A program made the translations under genes and the position numbers. Of a stretch of 64,000 bases of DNA, positions 55,536-63,862 are shown piece by piece. The number at the start of each line of letters is the position of its first letter. Positions within the stretch are counted from its first letter, which is position 1. Source of the DNA: Streptomyces maremycinicus. Lineage in GTDB: Bacteria > Actinomycetota > Actinomycetes > Streptomycetales > Streptomycetaceae. Location: the NCBI RefSeq assembly GCF_001184025.1, contig NZ_BBYG01000008.1:620001-684000 (forward strand), given 5' to 3'. A model generated the notes under the pieces. That model made no database searches, had not been told where the DNA came from, and was given only the letters and a program-made list of their open reading frames with translations.

Positions 55536-56624
55536 GTGTCGCTCACGATCGGAATCGTCGGTCTGCCGAATGTCGGCAAGTCGACCCTGTTCAACGCCCT
55601 GACCAAGAACGACGTGCTGGCGGCCAACTACCCGTTCGCCACGATCGAGCCGAACGTCGGCGTGGTCGGCGTCCCGGACGCCCGTCTCACGAAGCTGGCC
55701 GAGATCTTCTCCTCGCAGCGGATCCTCCCGGCGACGGTCGACTTCGTCGACATCGCGGGCATCGTGCGCGGCGCGAGCGAGGGTGAGGGCCTGGGCAACA
55801 AGTTCCTGGCGAACATCCGCGAGTCCGACGCGATCTGCCAGGTCATCCGCGCCTTCAAGGACGAGAACGTCGTCCACGTCGACGGCAAGGTCTCGCCCAA
55901 GGACGACATCGAGACGATCAACACCGAACTGATCCTCGCGGACCTCCAGACGATCGAGAAGGTCCTGCCGCGTCTCCAGAAGGAGTCGCGGATCAAGAAG
56001 GAGGTCGCGGCGAAGGTCGCGGCGGTCGAGGCGGCGCAGGCGATCCTGGAGAAGGGCGACACCCTCTTCTCCGCGGGCATCGTCCAGGGCTCCGGCCGCG
56101 AGGAGCTCCTGCACGACCTGCACCTGCTCACCACCAAGCCCTTCCTCTACGTCTTCAACGTCGACGAGGACGAGCTGGTCGACGACGAGTTCAAGGCCGA
56201 GCAGAGCGCGCTGGTCGCCCCCGCCGAGGCGATCTTCCTCAACGCCAAGCTGGAGCAGGACCTCGCCGAGCTGGACGAGGAGGACGCGATGGAGCTCCTG
56301 GAGTCGGTCGGCGCCGAGGAGCCCGGCCTCGCCACCCTCGCCCGCGTCGGCTTCAACACCCTCGGCCTCCAGACGTACCTCACGGCCGGCCCCAAGGAGT
56401 CCCGCGCCTGGACGATCAAGAAGGGTGCCACCGCGCCCGAGGCCGCCGGTGTCATCCACACCGACTTCCAGAAGGGCTTCATCAAGGCGGAGGTCATCTC
56501 CTTCGCCGACCTGGTGGAGACCGGCTCGGTCGCCGAGGCCCGCGCCAAGGGCAAGGCCCGCATGGAAGGCAAGGACTACGTCATGCAGGACGGCGACGTG
56601 GTGGAGTTCCGCTTCAATATCTAG
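55536..56624 (+). CDS. ychF: YchF/OLA1-type ATPase
   Basis: A ribosome-associated P-loop NTPase of the Obg family that prefers ATP; 362 residues. G1 is G-L-P-N-V-G-K-S-T, G3 is D-I-A-G, and the unusual N-A-K-L replaces the NKxD guanine motif (N-x-x-E specificity). A C-terminal TGS domain (about 275-360) ends F-R-F-N-I. GTG 55536 has GGGAAG upstream. Its stop is the last recognisable core gene before the accessory region. Confidence 0.96.
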   Translation: MSLTIGIVGLPNVGKSTLFNALTKNDVLAANYPFATIEPNVGVVGVPDARLTKLAEIFSSQRILPATVDFVDIAGIVRGASEGEGLGNKFLANIRESDAICQVIRAFKDENVVHVDGKVSPKDDIETINTELILADLQTIEKVLPRLQKESRIKKEVAAKVAAVEAAQAILEKGDTLFSAGIVQGSGREELLHDLHLLTTKPFLYVFNVDEDELVDDEFKAEQSALVAPAEAIFLNAKLEQDLAELDEEDAMELLESVGAEEPGLATLARVGFNTLGLQTYLTAGPKESRAWTIKKGATAPEAAGVIHTDFQKGFIKAEVISFADLVETGSVAEARAKGKARMEGKDYVMQDGDVVEFRFNI

Positions 56625-56671
56625 CCGGTGACTTAACACCACTTCGCTGATCTGGCAAACATGCAGGTCAG

Positions 56672-56710
56672 AAGGGGTCTGACTCTTCGGGGTCGGACCC
56701 CTTGATTTTT
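56672..56710 (+). terminator. Intrinsic terminator after ychF
   Basis: A 12-bp stem with one G-T pair (56672-56683 with 56692-56703), an 8-nt loop and a T5 tract at 56706-56710. Confidence 0.75.
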
Positions 56711-56713
56711 ACC

Positions 56714-56797
56714 GTGCTGGATAGGTGCTGGATTTTCTGACCTCTCGTCACCTGTCATCACCTCCCATATCCGTACCGTGCTGGATTCGTGCTGGAT
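56714..56797. repeat. Paired 9-bp direct repeats, integrase arm-site-like
   Basis: GTGCTGGAT occurs at 56714-56722, 56725-56733, 56778-56786 and 56789-56797. Within each pair the spacing is 11 bp, one helical turn. The pairs are 64 bp apart, and each is preceded by ACC. Confidence 0.75.
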
Positions 56798-56969
56798 GCC
56801 GACGGACCGCGGGGGGACCACGGGTGCACGTGCCGTGCGGCGAGGGCTACTAACCCAGTCGATTGGGCCCCAAGCACACGTTCTTCACATGATTAACGCC
56901 CGTTGCGGAAACAAATCTTTGCCCACCCGACGTTGTCGATCTCCGATGCGATAACGGGGGGTGGTCGGC

Positions 56970-57857
56970 TTGAAGCTGTTCCGTACGGGCACAACGAAAA
57001 GCGGCGTGACCGAGGTCACGCCGCGTCTTGCTGAGGTCGAGGCAGATGTGCAGGGCCTCGTCGAGGAACACATGGAGACGCTGTTGGGCGTCCGATTCCT
57101 GGCGAGCGAGTACGGCACGGGGCCGGTCCACGGGGGCCGGATCGATTCGCTCGGGCTGGACGAGAACGGATCGCCGGTCATCGTCGAGTACAAGCGCGGC
57201 GTCGATGCCGGCGTCATCAACCAGGGCCTGTTCTACCTGGCGTGGTTGATGGACCACCGGGCCGAGTTCGAGCGCCTGGTCCGCGACCGGCTCGGGGTGA
57301 CGGCCGCGTCCCAGGTGCTGTGGAGCGGCCCGCGCCTGATCTGTATCGCTGGTGACTTCACGCGCTACGACGTGCATGCCGTTCGCGAGCACCGGCGGTC
57401 GATCGACTTGGTCCGCTACCGATTCTTCGGCAGCGACCTGCTAGGGCTAGAGACCGTGGCGTCCGTGAGCGGTGGCATGCAGGTGGCCCGCCGGGTGCGT
57501 CGCCAGGCGGTTGCTCGGGCAGCAGCTGACGTCCAGGGCGCGTCGATGATGGAGCTGGCGGGCGCGGTCGACGAGGCACTGCTCGGGCTCGGGGACGGTG
57601 TGAACCGTGTTGAGCGCAAGCAGTACCGGGCGTATCAGCGTCTGCGGAACTTCGCCTGCCTGTGTCCGCCGCAGCGGAGCAAGCTGCTGGTCTACCTGAA
57701 GGTCGACCCGAAGGACGTCGACCTCGTGCCGGGGTTTACCCGGGACGTGTCGGGTCTCGGTCACCACGGGACGGGTGATCTGGAGGTGCAGCTCCGTACG
57801 CCGAAGGACGTGGAGCGGGCGCAGGATCTGTTTCGGGCGAGCTACGCAGCGGCGTGA
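56970..57857 (+). CDS. NucS-like PD-(D/E)XK nuclease fused to DUF5655
   Basis: A predicted DNA endonuclease of 295 residues. The N-terminal half (about 45-110) has G-G-R-I-D-S-L-G-L-D and V-I-V-E-Y-K-R, the D-x(n)-E-x-K core of the NucS/DUF91 nuclease fold. The C-terminal region (about 190-290, Y-R-A-Y-Q-R-L-R-N-F and D-L-E-V-Q-L-R-T) matches DUF5655, often found in transport- or defence-type fusions. TTG 56970 is preferred because a G6 run lies 8 nt upstream; GTG 56961 overlaps that run. It stands alone between the terminator and the convergent operon. Confidence 0.83.
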   Translation: MKLFRTGTTKSGVTEVTPRLAEVEADVQGLVEEHMETLLGVRFLASEYGTGPVHGGRIDSLGLDENGSPVIVEYKRGVDAGVINQGLFYLAWLMDHRAEFERLVRDRLGVTAASQVLWSGPRLICIAGDFTRYDVHAVREHRRSIDLVRYRFFGSDLLGLETVASVSGGMQVARRVRRQAVARAAADVQGASMMELAGAVDEALLGLGDGVNRVERKQYRAYQRLRNFACLCPPQRSKLLVYLKVDPKDVDLVPGFTRDVSGLGHHGTGDLEVQLRTPKDVERAQDLFRASYAAA

Positions 57858-57961
57858 TCGCCTGTGGGCCTCTTGGCTGTGCTTGCTTCGTGGCTGCTCT
57901 GTGGTCGTCGGGTGGTGCCTTTCGACGTGCGGGCAGGGCGTGGCGGTGGACTATCAATGGT

Positions 57962-58000
57962 GCGCGGGATCGCCGGTTTGGCTAACCGGCGATCCCGCGC
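57962..58000. terminator. Strong hairpin between nuclease and DUF317 genes
   Basis: A perfect 17-bp stem (57962-57978 with 57984-58000) and 5-nt TGGCT loop lie between convergent genes. There is no clear U-tract. Confidence 0.8.
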
Positions 58001-58029
58001 TATGTTGCCCCGCTCTCGCGTGCAGATGA

Positions 58030-59400
58030 TCAGCGTGAACGGCTGGCAGCGGGACCGGCCCTGACCGCCGGAGCGGCCGGTGGGCTGGTGAAGAGGGTCG
58101 TCCTGCGTTCGGGGCCCGCGGTCTGAGGGCGGCGAAGGCCGGTTTCGTGGGCGAGGGTTTCGGAGAGATCGGCCAGCAGCGAACTCGGGGTGTGCGGGGA
58201 CGCGGTGATGGTCCAGGTGGGCCTGTCAGGATCGGGACCGGCCCAGACGGTCCAGGTGGCCAGGTTCTGGCTCGGGTGCTGTGCGGTGAAGGCGTCGAAC
58301 TGGACGCCTGCGTCCCCGGTGGGGGATGTCCAGCGGATCCATCGCCCGTCCACAGTGTGCTTCCATCCGGCGTCGGAGAGGGGCTGCGTGGCCGCGGTGA
58401 CCATCTTCTCGTCCACCGGGGCGCCGATGGCCGTGTCCCAGCCGTCGCCGTCGGCGAGGTGGTCCAGCAGCTCCTGCAGCACCGGGGCGGGGGTGGCGCC
58501 GGTCGCGGTGAGGACCCACATGCGGTCGGAGACGGGAGTCTCGTAGGCGGCTACGGTCCACGCGGTTTCGTGGGCGGGGGTTTCGTGGACGCGTTCGATG
58601 CGCAGGGTCTGTGATTCGTGGATGGCGTGGGTTGTCTCGTCCGACCAGGTCCGCCACCTCTCCCAGCCGCCGTGTGCGTCGAGGAAGGTGTCGAGGAGGG
58701 CGTCGTGGTCGCCGGTATCGGCCAGGTAGGCCGGGACGGTCTCCGGCTCCGGGCGGGCCGGTTCGGTCGTGGCTGCTGTGAGGGCGAGCGGGGTGCGGGC
58801 TTCGGCGGCGGCGCGTTCGGTGTCGGTCAGGGGCGCCGGCCCGGGGCGCATCTCGGCGCCGTGGACCTTTTCGAAGGCGAGCAGGGCCCCAGCGGGTGAG
58901 TCGAAGGTGTCGGCGACCTGGCGCAGGTGGTCCTCGCCGTGGAGATAGACGGACTTGCCGTTGCGGCCGAGGTAGGTGCCGACCGCGACGGTGGTGTGGC
59001 CGTCGTAGGCGTGGGCGTGGATGAGGAGCTGACCGTGGCGGATGTCGTCGTGGATCTTCTGGGCCTCGTTGGAGACCTCGCGGATTTCGCTGCGGGTGCA
59101 CCAGGGCATCGGGTAGTTGGCCCAGGTCCATTCTTCGTCAATGGCTTCCCGGAGCTGAGGGGTGATCTTGACGGCGATGCCTTCGGCGGACAGGTGCTTG
59201 GCCGCGTCCTGCGCCCAGTAGGGCTCCTCATGGTCGATGCGGACCAGGACCAGCACGTTGTCAGCGACGACCGTCCAGTCGGCAGCTTCCAGGCCAAGGT
59301 GGGCAACGTGGGCCTGGGTGCCGGTCAGGACGGCGGTCACGGCGCTGGGATGGGTGGGGTGGCTGTCGAGGCGGACGTGGGCGTCGATGGTGGGAGTCAC
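58030..59400 (-). CDS. DUF317 domain protein
   Basis: A 456-residue protein with at least two DUF317-type units. The last (about 345-430, W-K-H-T-V-D-G-R-W-I-R-W-T-S-P and W-T-I-T-A-S-P-H-T-P) is clearest; an earlier partial copy is at about 285-330. DUF317 proteins are a hallmark of Streptomyces integrative elements and plasmids, with unknown function. GTG 59400 is chosen as the first start after the upstream gene; the ribosome site is weak. It is the last gene of the minus-strand accessory operon. Confidence 0.8.
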   Translation of the reverse strand: MTPTIDAHVRLDSHPTHPSAVTAVLTGTQAHVAHLGLEAADWTVVADNVLVLVRIDHEEPYWAQDAAKHLSAEGIAVKITPQLREAIDEEWTWANYPMPWCTRSEIREVSNEAQKIHDDIRHGQLLIHAHAYDGHTTVAVGTYLGRNGKSVYLHGEDHLRQVADTFDSPAGALLAFEKVHGAEMRPGPAPLTDTERAAAEARTPLALTAATTEPARPEPETVPAYLADTGDHDALLDTFLDAHGGWERWRTWSDETTHAIHESQTLRIERVHETPAHETAWTVAAYETPVSDRMWVLTATGATPAPVLQELLDHLADGDGWDTAIGAPVDEKMVTAATQPLSDAGWKHTVDGRWIRWTSPTGDAGVQFDAFTAQHPSQNLATWTVWAGPDPDRPTWTITASPHTPSSLLADLSETLAHETGLRRPQTAGPERRTTLFTSPPAAPAVRAGPAASRSR

Positions 59401-59465
59401 GTTGGGGTGTCGTCTCTTCTGCCGGTGGCCGGGCCTTCGGGTCCGGCCACCGGCGTATGCGGGGG

Positions 59466-60584
59466 CTATCGGGTTGCTCGCGCGGCGCGGGCGGTGCGCG
59501 CGGCCGTGGTGGTCGGTGGGCCGGCACGGGTGGTGGGTGCTGGGCGTGGTCGCTGCGGCGGGATCGTTCCGGTGGCGTGCTGCCAGCGGGTGCGGACGGC
59601 GCCGATGTCGGCGAGGGAGCGGCGGGCGCCGACGACGAGCTGGAACGGGGTGTTCGCCGGGTCGCCGGCGTACGCCTCGATGTGCCGGCCGGTGTGCTCG
59701 GCGGTGGCCAGGAGGGAACGCTGGAGGGCCCGCTCGCCCCAGTGCTCCACGGACCCAGCCGGTTCGGCCAGCAGGCGGAGTACCTCGCCCGGTTCGCTTC
59801 CGTCGTCCAGCAGACCGCGCTGCTGGGCTTCCCACAGAACGGTGACGGGGTCGACGGGCTCGCGGCGGCGAGCGAGGGTGGTCAGGCACTGCCACAGCCC
59901 GGCGTGCAGCGGCCGGTTGAAGTCCTCGGGGAGCAGCCACCGGACGGACTCGGTATCTGCGGGGTGCGCGGTGGCGGTCGCGAGCAGCAGCTGCTCCTCC
60001 TCGACCGCCTCGGTGTAGTCGGGCGCGATGGTCGGCGGCGGTGCCGTGGTGCGGGGCAGGACGCCGGCGCGCGGCGGGAAGCGGCTCGCGATGTCGTCCA
60101 CGACTGCGGCGAGCGCGTCGGCCTCGGCGAGCACCGTCTGGACGGGGTGTGGGAGGGAGACATCGTGGACGGTCTGGACGAGGTGTTCCGCGGCGGCCTG
60201 CAGACGGCGGCGGGCGTGTTCGGCCTCGACCATGCGCGCGTAGGCCGGCGCGTGGCGGGGCCAGGGGCAGATCTGGATGAGGGTGTGCAGGTATGAGGCG
60301 GTCAGTCCGCGCGCCTGCTCGCGGCCGGCGGCGAGCACCTGGTCGAGCCAGTTGGTGTTCTTCGCGTGTTCGGCCGGATCGGGCGGGGGCAGGGTGCTGA
60401 TCGCGGCGAACAGGGCGGCGTGCGCGGCGGTGGAGAACGAGTCGGCGGTAATCCCGGTCACGTCGCCGTGCCGATGCGGGTTGAGGAGGAGGGCACCGAG
60501 AAGGGCCTGCTCGGCGTAGTGCACGGGCGGCGGCGGATGTGTGTCGGGCAGGTCGTCTTCGTCGGGTTCGGGGCTGTGGGGCAT
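59466..60584 (-). CDS. Protein with two DnaB N-terminal-like domains, no helicase core
   Basis: A 372-residue protein. The first DnaB N-terminal-like unit is about 18-115 (A-E-Q-A-L-L-G-A-L-L-L, F-S-T-A-A-H-A-A-L-F) and the second about 195-285 (E-E-Q-L-L-L-A-T, F-N-R-P-L-H-A-G-L-W). No Walker A or RecA-type domain follows. Such N-domains bind primase or loaders in real helicases. Here the protein could load, recruit or block the host helicase for an element. The start ATG overlaps the methyltransferase stop (TGATG). Confidence 0.8.
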   Translation of the reverse strand: MPHSPEPDEDDLPDTHPPPPVHYAEQALLGALLLNPHRHGDVTGITADSFSTAAHAALFAAISTLPPPDPAEHAKNTNWLDQVLAAGREQARGLTASYLHTLIQICPWPRHAPAYARMVEAEHARRRLQAAAEHLVQTVHDVSLPHPVQTVLAEADALAAVVDDIASRFPPRAGVLPRTTAPPPTIAPDYTEAVEEEQLLLATATAHPADTESVRWLLPEDFNRPLHAGLWQCLTTLARRREPVDPVTVLWEAQQRGLLDDGSEPGEVLRLLAEPAGSVEHWGERALQRSLLATAEHTGRHIEAYAGDPANTPFQLVVGARRSLADIGAVRTRWQHATGTIPPQRPRPAPTTRAGPPTTTAARTARAARATR

Positions 60585-61858
60585 CAGGCGGCCAGGGTGA
60601 AATCGTCGGGGTCGAGGGTGACGCCGAGGTGCGGGGCGAGGAGGTGGCCGGCGAGCAACGGTGGGACCGCGTTGCCGATCTGGCCGAAGACCTGGCCTTT
60701 GTTGCCGGCCCAGGGGTAGTCGGCGGGGAAGGTCTGCAGGAGGCCCGCCTCGCGGGCGGTGATCCGGATCGGCTCCGGCACAGCGGGGGCCTCTGTGTCC
60801 TGCGTCGGCGCAGCGGCCGGTTCTGCGACCCACGTGCACTCGTTCGCGCGGTGTCCGAAAAACAACGTTCCCGCCGGCTCCTCGATGGACCGGACGGTGG
60901 CGTTGGCCTGGTTGTTGCTGCGCAGCGACCAAGACCAACGGTGGGCCTCGGCGGTGAACGTCGGCGCCGGAGCGCTGGCGGCACGGTTCTCACGGGTGCC
61001 GTGCAGCGCCGCCCACCCTGCGCCTTCGCGGCGGGACTGCAGAACCACTCCATCCGGTCGCGGCATCCACGTGCCGCGCTCCCGGGCATCGGACAGCGTC
61101 TTTCGGGAGCCCGAAGGGAAAGGCTCGGGCCCGCCGCCGGGTCCGCCGCCGGCGCAAACGGTGGGGACAGGCCGGTCGGTCGCGCCCCACCCGAGCGCCT
61201 CAGCCATGCTCACCCAGCGGGCGCGGCCCGGACCGAACAGCGATTCGGGCTCAGCGACTTGGGAGTGCGTCGGCGTTGGAGGCTGTGCCGTACGGACCCG
61301 GGAGGCGAGCAGAATCGCCCGCCTCCGCGTCTGCGGAACGCCGAAGTCGGCGGCATTGAGGATCCCATACCAGACCGAGAAACCCCAGCTGCGCAGGATG
61401 GCCGCGTACTGGCGCCACAGCGGCAGCACGTCGGGGACCTCCTCCATGGCCACCCACTCCGGTTCGCCGACCGTGTTGAGGGCGTGCAGGTAGCGCATCG
61501 GCTCGGCCGCCAGCAGGGAGCGCTCGTCACGGCAGGCGGCCAGGAGCTGTGCGCGGGTGTCGCGGCCGGTGGCGAGGTCGGCGACCGCCTGGTGGACCAG
61601 GGGCTGGTCCACCAGGCCGAGGCGCTTGCCGGCCATGGACCATGCCTGGCAGGGCGGGCTCGCGATGAGCCCGGCGGTTTTTCCGAGGAAGGGCCGGACG
61701 GGATACAGCGCCACGTCGGTGCGAATCGTCAACTGCCCTGCCGCCGCACGGGTTTTGCAGGCCCACTCATCCCATTCCAGGCCCACGTCCCGTACGCCGA
61801 GGACGTCAAGCGAGTGGCTCCATCCCCCCGGCCCCGCAAACAGGTCCAGGATGGTCAA
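60584..61858 (-). CDS. C5-cytosine DNA methyltransferase
   Basis: A 424-residue DNA 5-methylcytosine methyltransferase. Motif I is D-L-F-A-G-P-G-G-W, motif IV S-P-P-C70-Q-A-W-S with the nucleophile C70, motif VI E-E-V, motif VIII Q-T-R-R-R-A-I-L, and motif X G-N-A-V-P-P-L-L. The target-recognition region (about 225-330) is short. The TTG start overlaps the upstream stop as TTGA. No restriction endonuclease is adjacent, so it may protect the element or modify replication sites; the nuclease at 56970-57857 is a more distant possible partner. Confidence 0.95.
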   Translation of the reverse strand: MTILDLFAGPGGWSHSLDVLGVRDVGLEWDEWACKTRAAAGQLTIRTDVALYPVRPFLGKTAGLIASPPCQAWSMAGKRLGLVDQPLVHQAVADLATGRDTRAQLLAACRDERSLLAAEPMRYLHALNTVGEPEWVAMEEVPDVLPLWRQYAAILRSWGFSVWYGILNAADFGVPQTRRRAILLASRVRTAQPPTPTHSQVAEPESLFGPGRARWVSMAEALGWGATDRPVPTVCAGGGPGGGPEPFPSGSRKTLSDARERGTWMPRPDGVVLQSRREGAGWAALHGTRENRAASAPAPTFTAEAHRWSWSLRSNNQANATVRSIEEPAGTLFFGHRANECTWVAEPAAAPTQDTEAPAVPEPIRITAREAGLLQTFPADYPWAGNKGQVFGQIGNAVPPLLAGHLLAPHLGVTLDPDDFTLAA

Positions 61859-62787
61859 GAGGCCAGCCCGAAGTCGTCCTGCACCGGTTCGGCTTCACCG
61901 CGGCAGGCCCACGGGGAACAGCCGTCGACGACGCCCTGCTCCAGCTCCTGAAGATCCGGTCCGCTCTCGGTGAGTTCTTGCTGCATCGCCGCCCATTCGG
62001 CGGCGGTCACGTGATCGATGGGAGCTTCGCTGAGAGGGACGCGGGAGCGGTGGAGAAACGCCTCGCCGAGCAGACGGTTGCCGGTGGCGTTGGCGCGCGC
62101 GTTTCCCTTGCGGATGGCCGCGTCGAACTCCACCACGTCCTCCCACTCCTCCGGGGAGTTGTCGCGGATGTTGCGCCACTGGGCGTTTCCGTGGAAAGGG
62201 CACCCGAGGCAGCTCGATTTCGGGGTGTCGGCCAGGCCGAGCGACGTCAGATAGCGGACGCAGTCGGACCGTGACCAGCCCATGTCGATGAGCGGGTGCC
62301 GGTTGCGCATGTACTTGACGTCGGCGTCCTTGGCCCGGTGGAATTCATCGGTGGAAATGCCGACCCACTGCTCGACGAAGATTCCCTTGGGGATGCGTGT
62401 CGGATAGGGGTAGTCGAGTAGTTCGCGGATCTTTTTCTTGATCGGCTTAATTTTATATTCCCCGGTACATTGCCGCCTGGTCATACCCGGATTTCCGCCC
62501 TTGTTCAGGACGTAGAGCGGCATTGACGCAAACCTGTGGTCGGGATCCAGGGCATCCTCGCGTATGTTTCCGGACGACACGCGGAGAACGGGAATGCCTG
62601 CGGGTCTGGCTATTTCTCGCTCCAGCCGGTCGAGATGGGAATAAACGGCTCTCGGTTCCCAGCCCGTGTCGGCGAAAATTGCGTAGTCGACCTTCGGGAG
62701 TATGCCTTGTGCGGAGAGGGCGAGCATGGCGCTGGACTGGATGCCGGCGCCTAGTGAAATTGCCCGGAAGGCGGGGAGTTCGGAAAT
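61855..62787 (-). CDS. PAPS-reductase-like ATP pyrophosphatase, probable ATT start
   Basis: A PP-loop protein of about 310 residues. The ATP loop S-L-G-A-G-I-Q-S-S-A is at about 13-22. R-R-Q-C-T-G-E-Y-K-I-K and S-S-C-L-G-C-P-F-H-G carry Cys pairs like those of phage PAPS-reductase-like proteins and DndC. No ATG, GTG or TTG in frame precedes the loop; the first is Met 22. ATT 62787 with AGGA 6 nt upstream is the best start. Local codons are unusually AT-rich (around 62445-62460), a sign of transfer. It overlaps the hydrolase by 37 bp and the methyltransferase by 4 bp. Confidence 0.83.
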   Translation of the reverse strand: MSELPAFRAISLGAGIQSSAMLALSAQGILPKVDYAIFADTGWEPRAVYSHLDRLEREIARPAGIPVLRVSSGNIREDALDPDHRFASMPLYVLNKGGNPGMTRRQCTGEYKIKPIKKKIRELLDYPYPTRIPKGIFVEQWVGISTDEFHRAKDADVKYMRNRHPLIDMGWSRSDCVRYLTSLGLADTPKSSCLGCPFHGNAQWRNIRDNSPEEWEDVVEFDAAIRKGNARANATGNRLLGEAFLHRSRVPLSEAPIDHVTAAEWAAMQQELTESGPDLQELEQGVVDGCSPWACRGEAEPVQDDFGLAS

Positions 62788-63713
62788 GATCGGTCCTGGG
62801 GGTGAGGAGGGTGGGGGCGTGGGTCGGCGGCGAGGCTGGCGATGCGGTCGCTGATGAGCGCGGGGTGGCGGATGGGCAGCGCGTGCGTGGTGCGGGGGAG
62901 GATCTCCAGGCGGGCGGCAGGGAGTTGGGCGGCCAGCTGCCTGGTGTGGGCGGCGGGGATGTGCCGGTCGTCCGCGCCGGCCATCAGCAGCAGCCGGTCG
63001 CCGAACTGGTTGAGCACGGTGGCGTCGCGCGGCTGGTAGCGGCGCAGGCGCTGCCACAGGTCGGCGAGATCGCGGGTGTGGGTGTGGCGGATGCCGTGGC
63101 GGCACGGCGGTGGCCCGTCGGCCGGCCGGCCGGGGTGGGGCGCGAGGTGGTAGGGGTGTGTGGTGGGCAGCCGGTGCCGCAGGAGGTCCACGGCCTGGGG
63201 CGCGTGGGTGCAGGTCAGGGCGAACAGGCTGCGTCCGGCGGCCAGAAGCAGGGCACGCGGGCTGCGGCCGGGCAGCACGCTTGCCCCGCGTGCGGTGGCC
63301 GACAGCAGCACCATGCCCCGTACGCGGGCCTGGTGTTGGGGGTGCAGGGCGGCGAGTTCCTGCAGGACGAGGGCGCCCAGGGAGTGGCCGGCGAGCACGA
63401 GCGGCCCGGTGGGGACGGTGCTGGTGAGGATCTGGTGCAGGTCGTCGGCGAGCTGCCGGATCGTCAGCCGTGCCTGGCCGCGCGGGGTGTGACCGTGCGC
63501 GCGCTGGTCGTAGCGCACGACGGTCAAGCCCAGGCCGGTCAGGTGCCGGGCGTGGACGCGCCACAGGTCTGCGGTAACGGACGCGCCGTGCACCAGCACG
63601 ACCGTCGCGCCGGCGGGACGCGGGCGCACCGGGGTGTCGCGGTAGACGGACAGGCGAGTGCCGTCCGCGGCGGAGACCGACAACACCTCGGTGGCAGAAG
63701 GGGAGTTGCGCAC
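62751..63713 (-). CDS. Alpha/beta-fold hydrolase
   Basis: A hydrolase of 320 residues. The oxyanion-hole H-G-A-S precedes the nucleophile elbow G-H-S-L-G, and A-G-A-D-D-R-H-I-P and T-T-H-A-L-P provide the acid and His. Substrate unknown; epoxide, lactone and ester hydrolases are all possible. GTG 63713 has GGGAG about 8 nt upstream; TTG 63728 is less likely. It is the first intact gene of the accessory operon, and its end overlaps the PAPS-reductase-like gene. Confidence 0.87.
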   Translation of the reverse strand: MRNSPSATEVLSVSAADGTRLSVYRDTPVRPRPAGATVVLVHGASVTADLWRVHARHLTGLGLTVVRYDQRAHGHTPRGQARLTIRQLADDLHQILTSTVPTGPLVLAGHSLGALVLQELAALHPQHQARVRGMVLLSATARGASVLPGRSPRALLLAAGRSLFALTCTHAPQAVDLLRHRLPTTHPYHLAPHPGRPADGPPPCRHGIRHTHTRDLADLWQRLRRYQPRDATVLNQFGDRLLLMAGADDRHIPAAHTRQLAAQLPAARLEILPRTTHALPIRHPALISDRIASLAADPRPHPPHPQDRSFPNSPPSGQFH

Positions 63714-63862
63714 AGGTAGGACTCCCAAAGGGTGGATCAGTAGGGGGCAGCCATTCGCCGTCCGCGCGGTCGGTGGAACCGGCCGTTCGGCACCGCACTG
63801 CGCTTGCCGCCGTACGGGGGTGGGCGGATACCGGGGAGGCGACCCCGAAGGGGCGCGGGCAG

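Larger units (their letters stand above)
56625..56969. other. 345-bp junction after ychF
   Basis: No ORF is convincing. It holds a U-tract terminator (56672-56710), two pairs of GTGCTGGAT repeats (56714-56797) and AT-richer sequence leading into the next gene. It looks like the edge of an integrated element. Confidence 0.5.
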
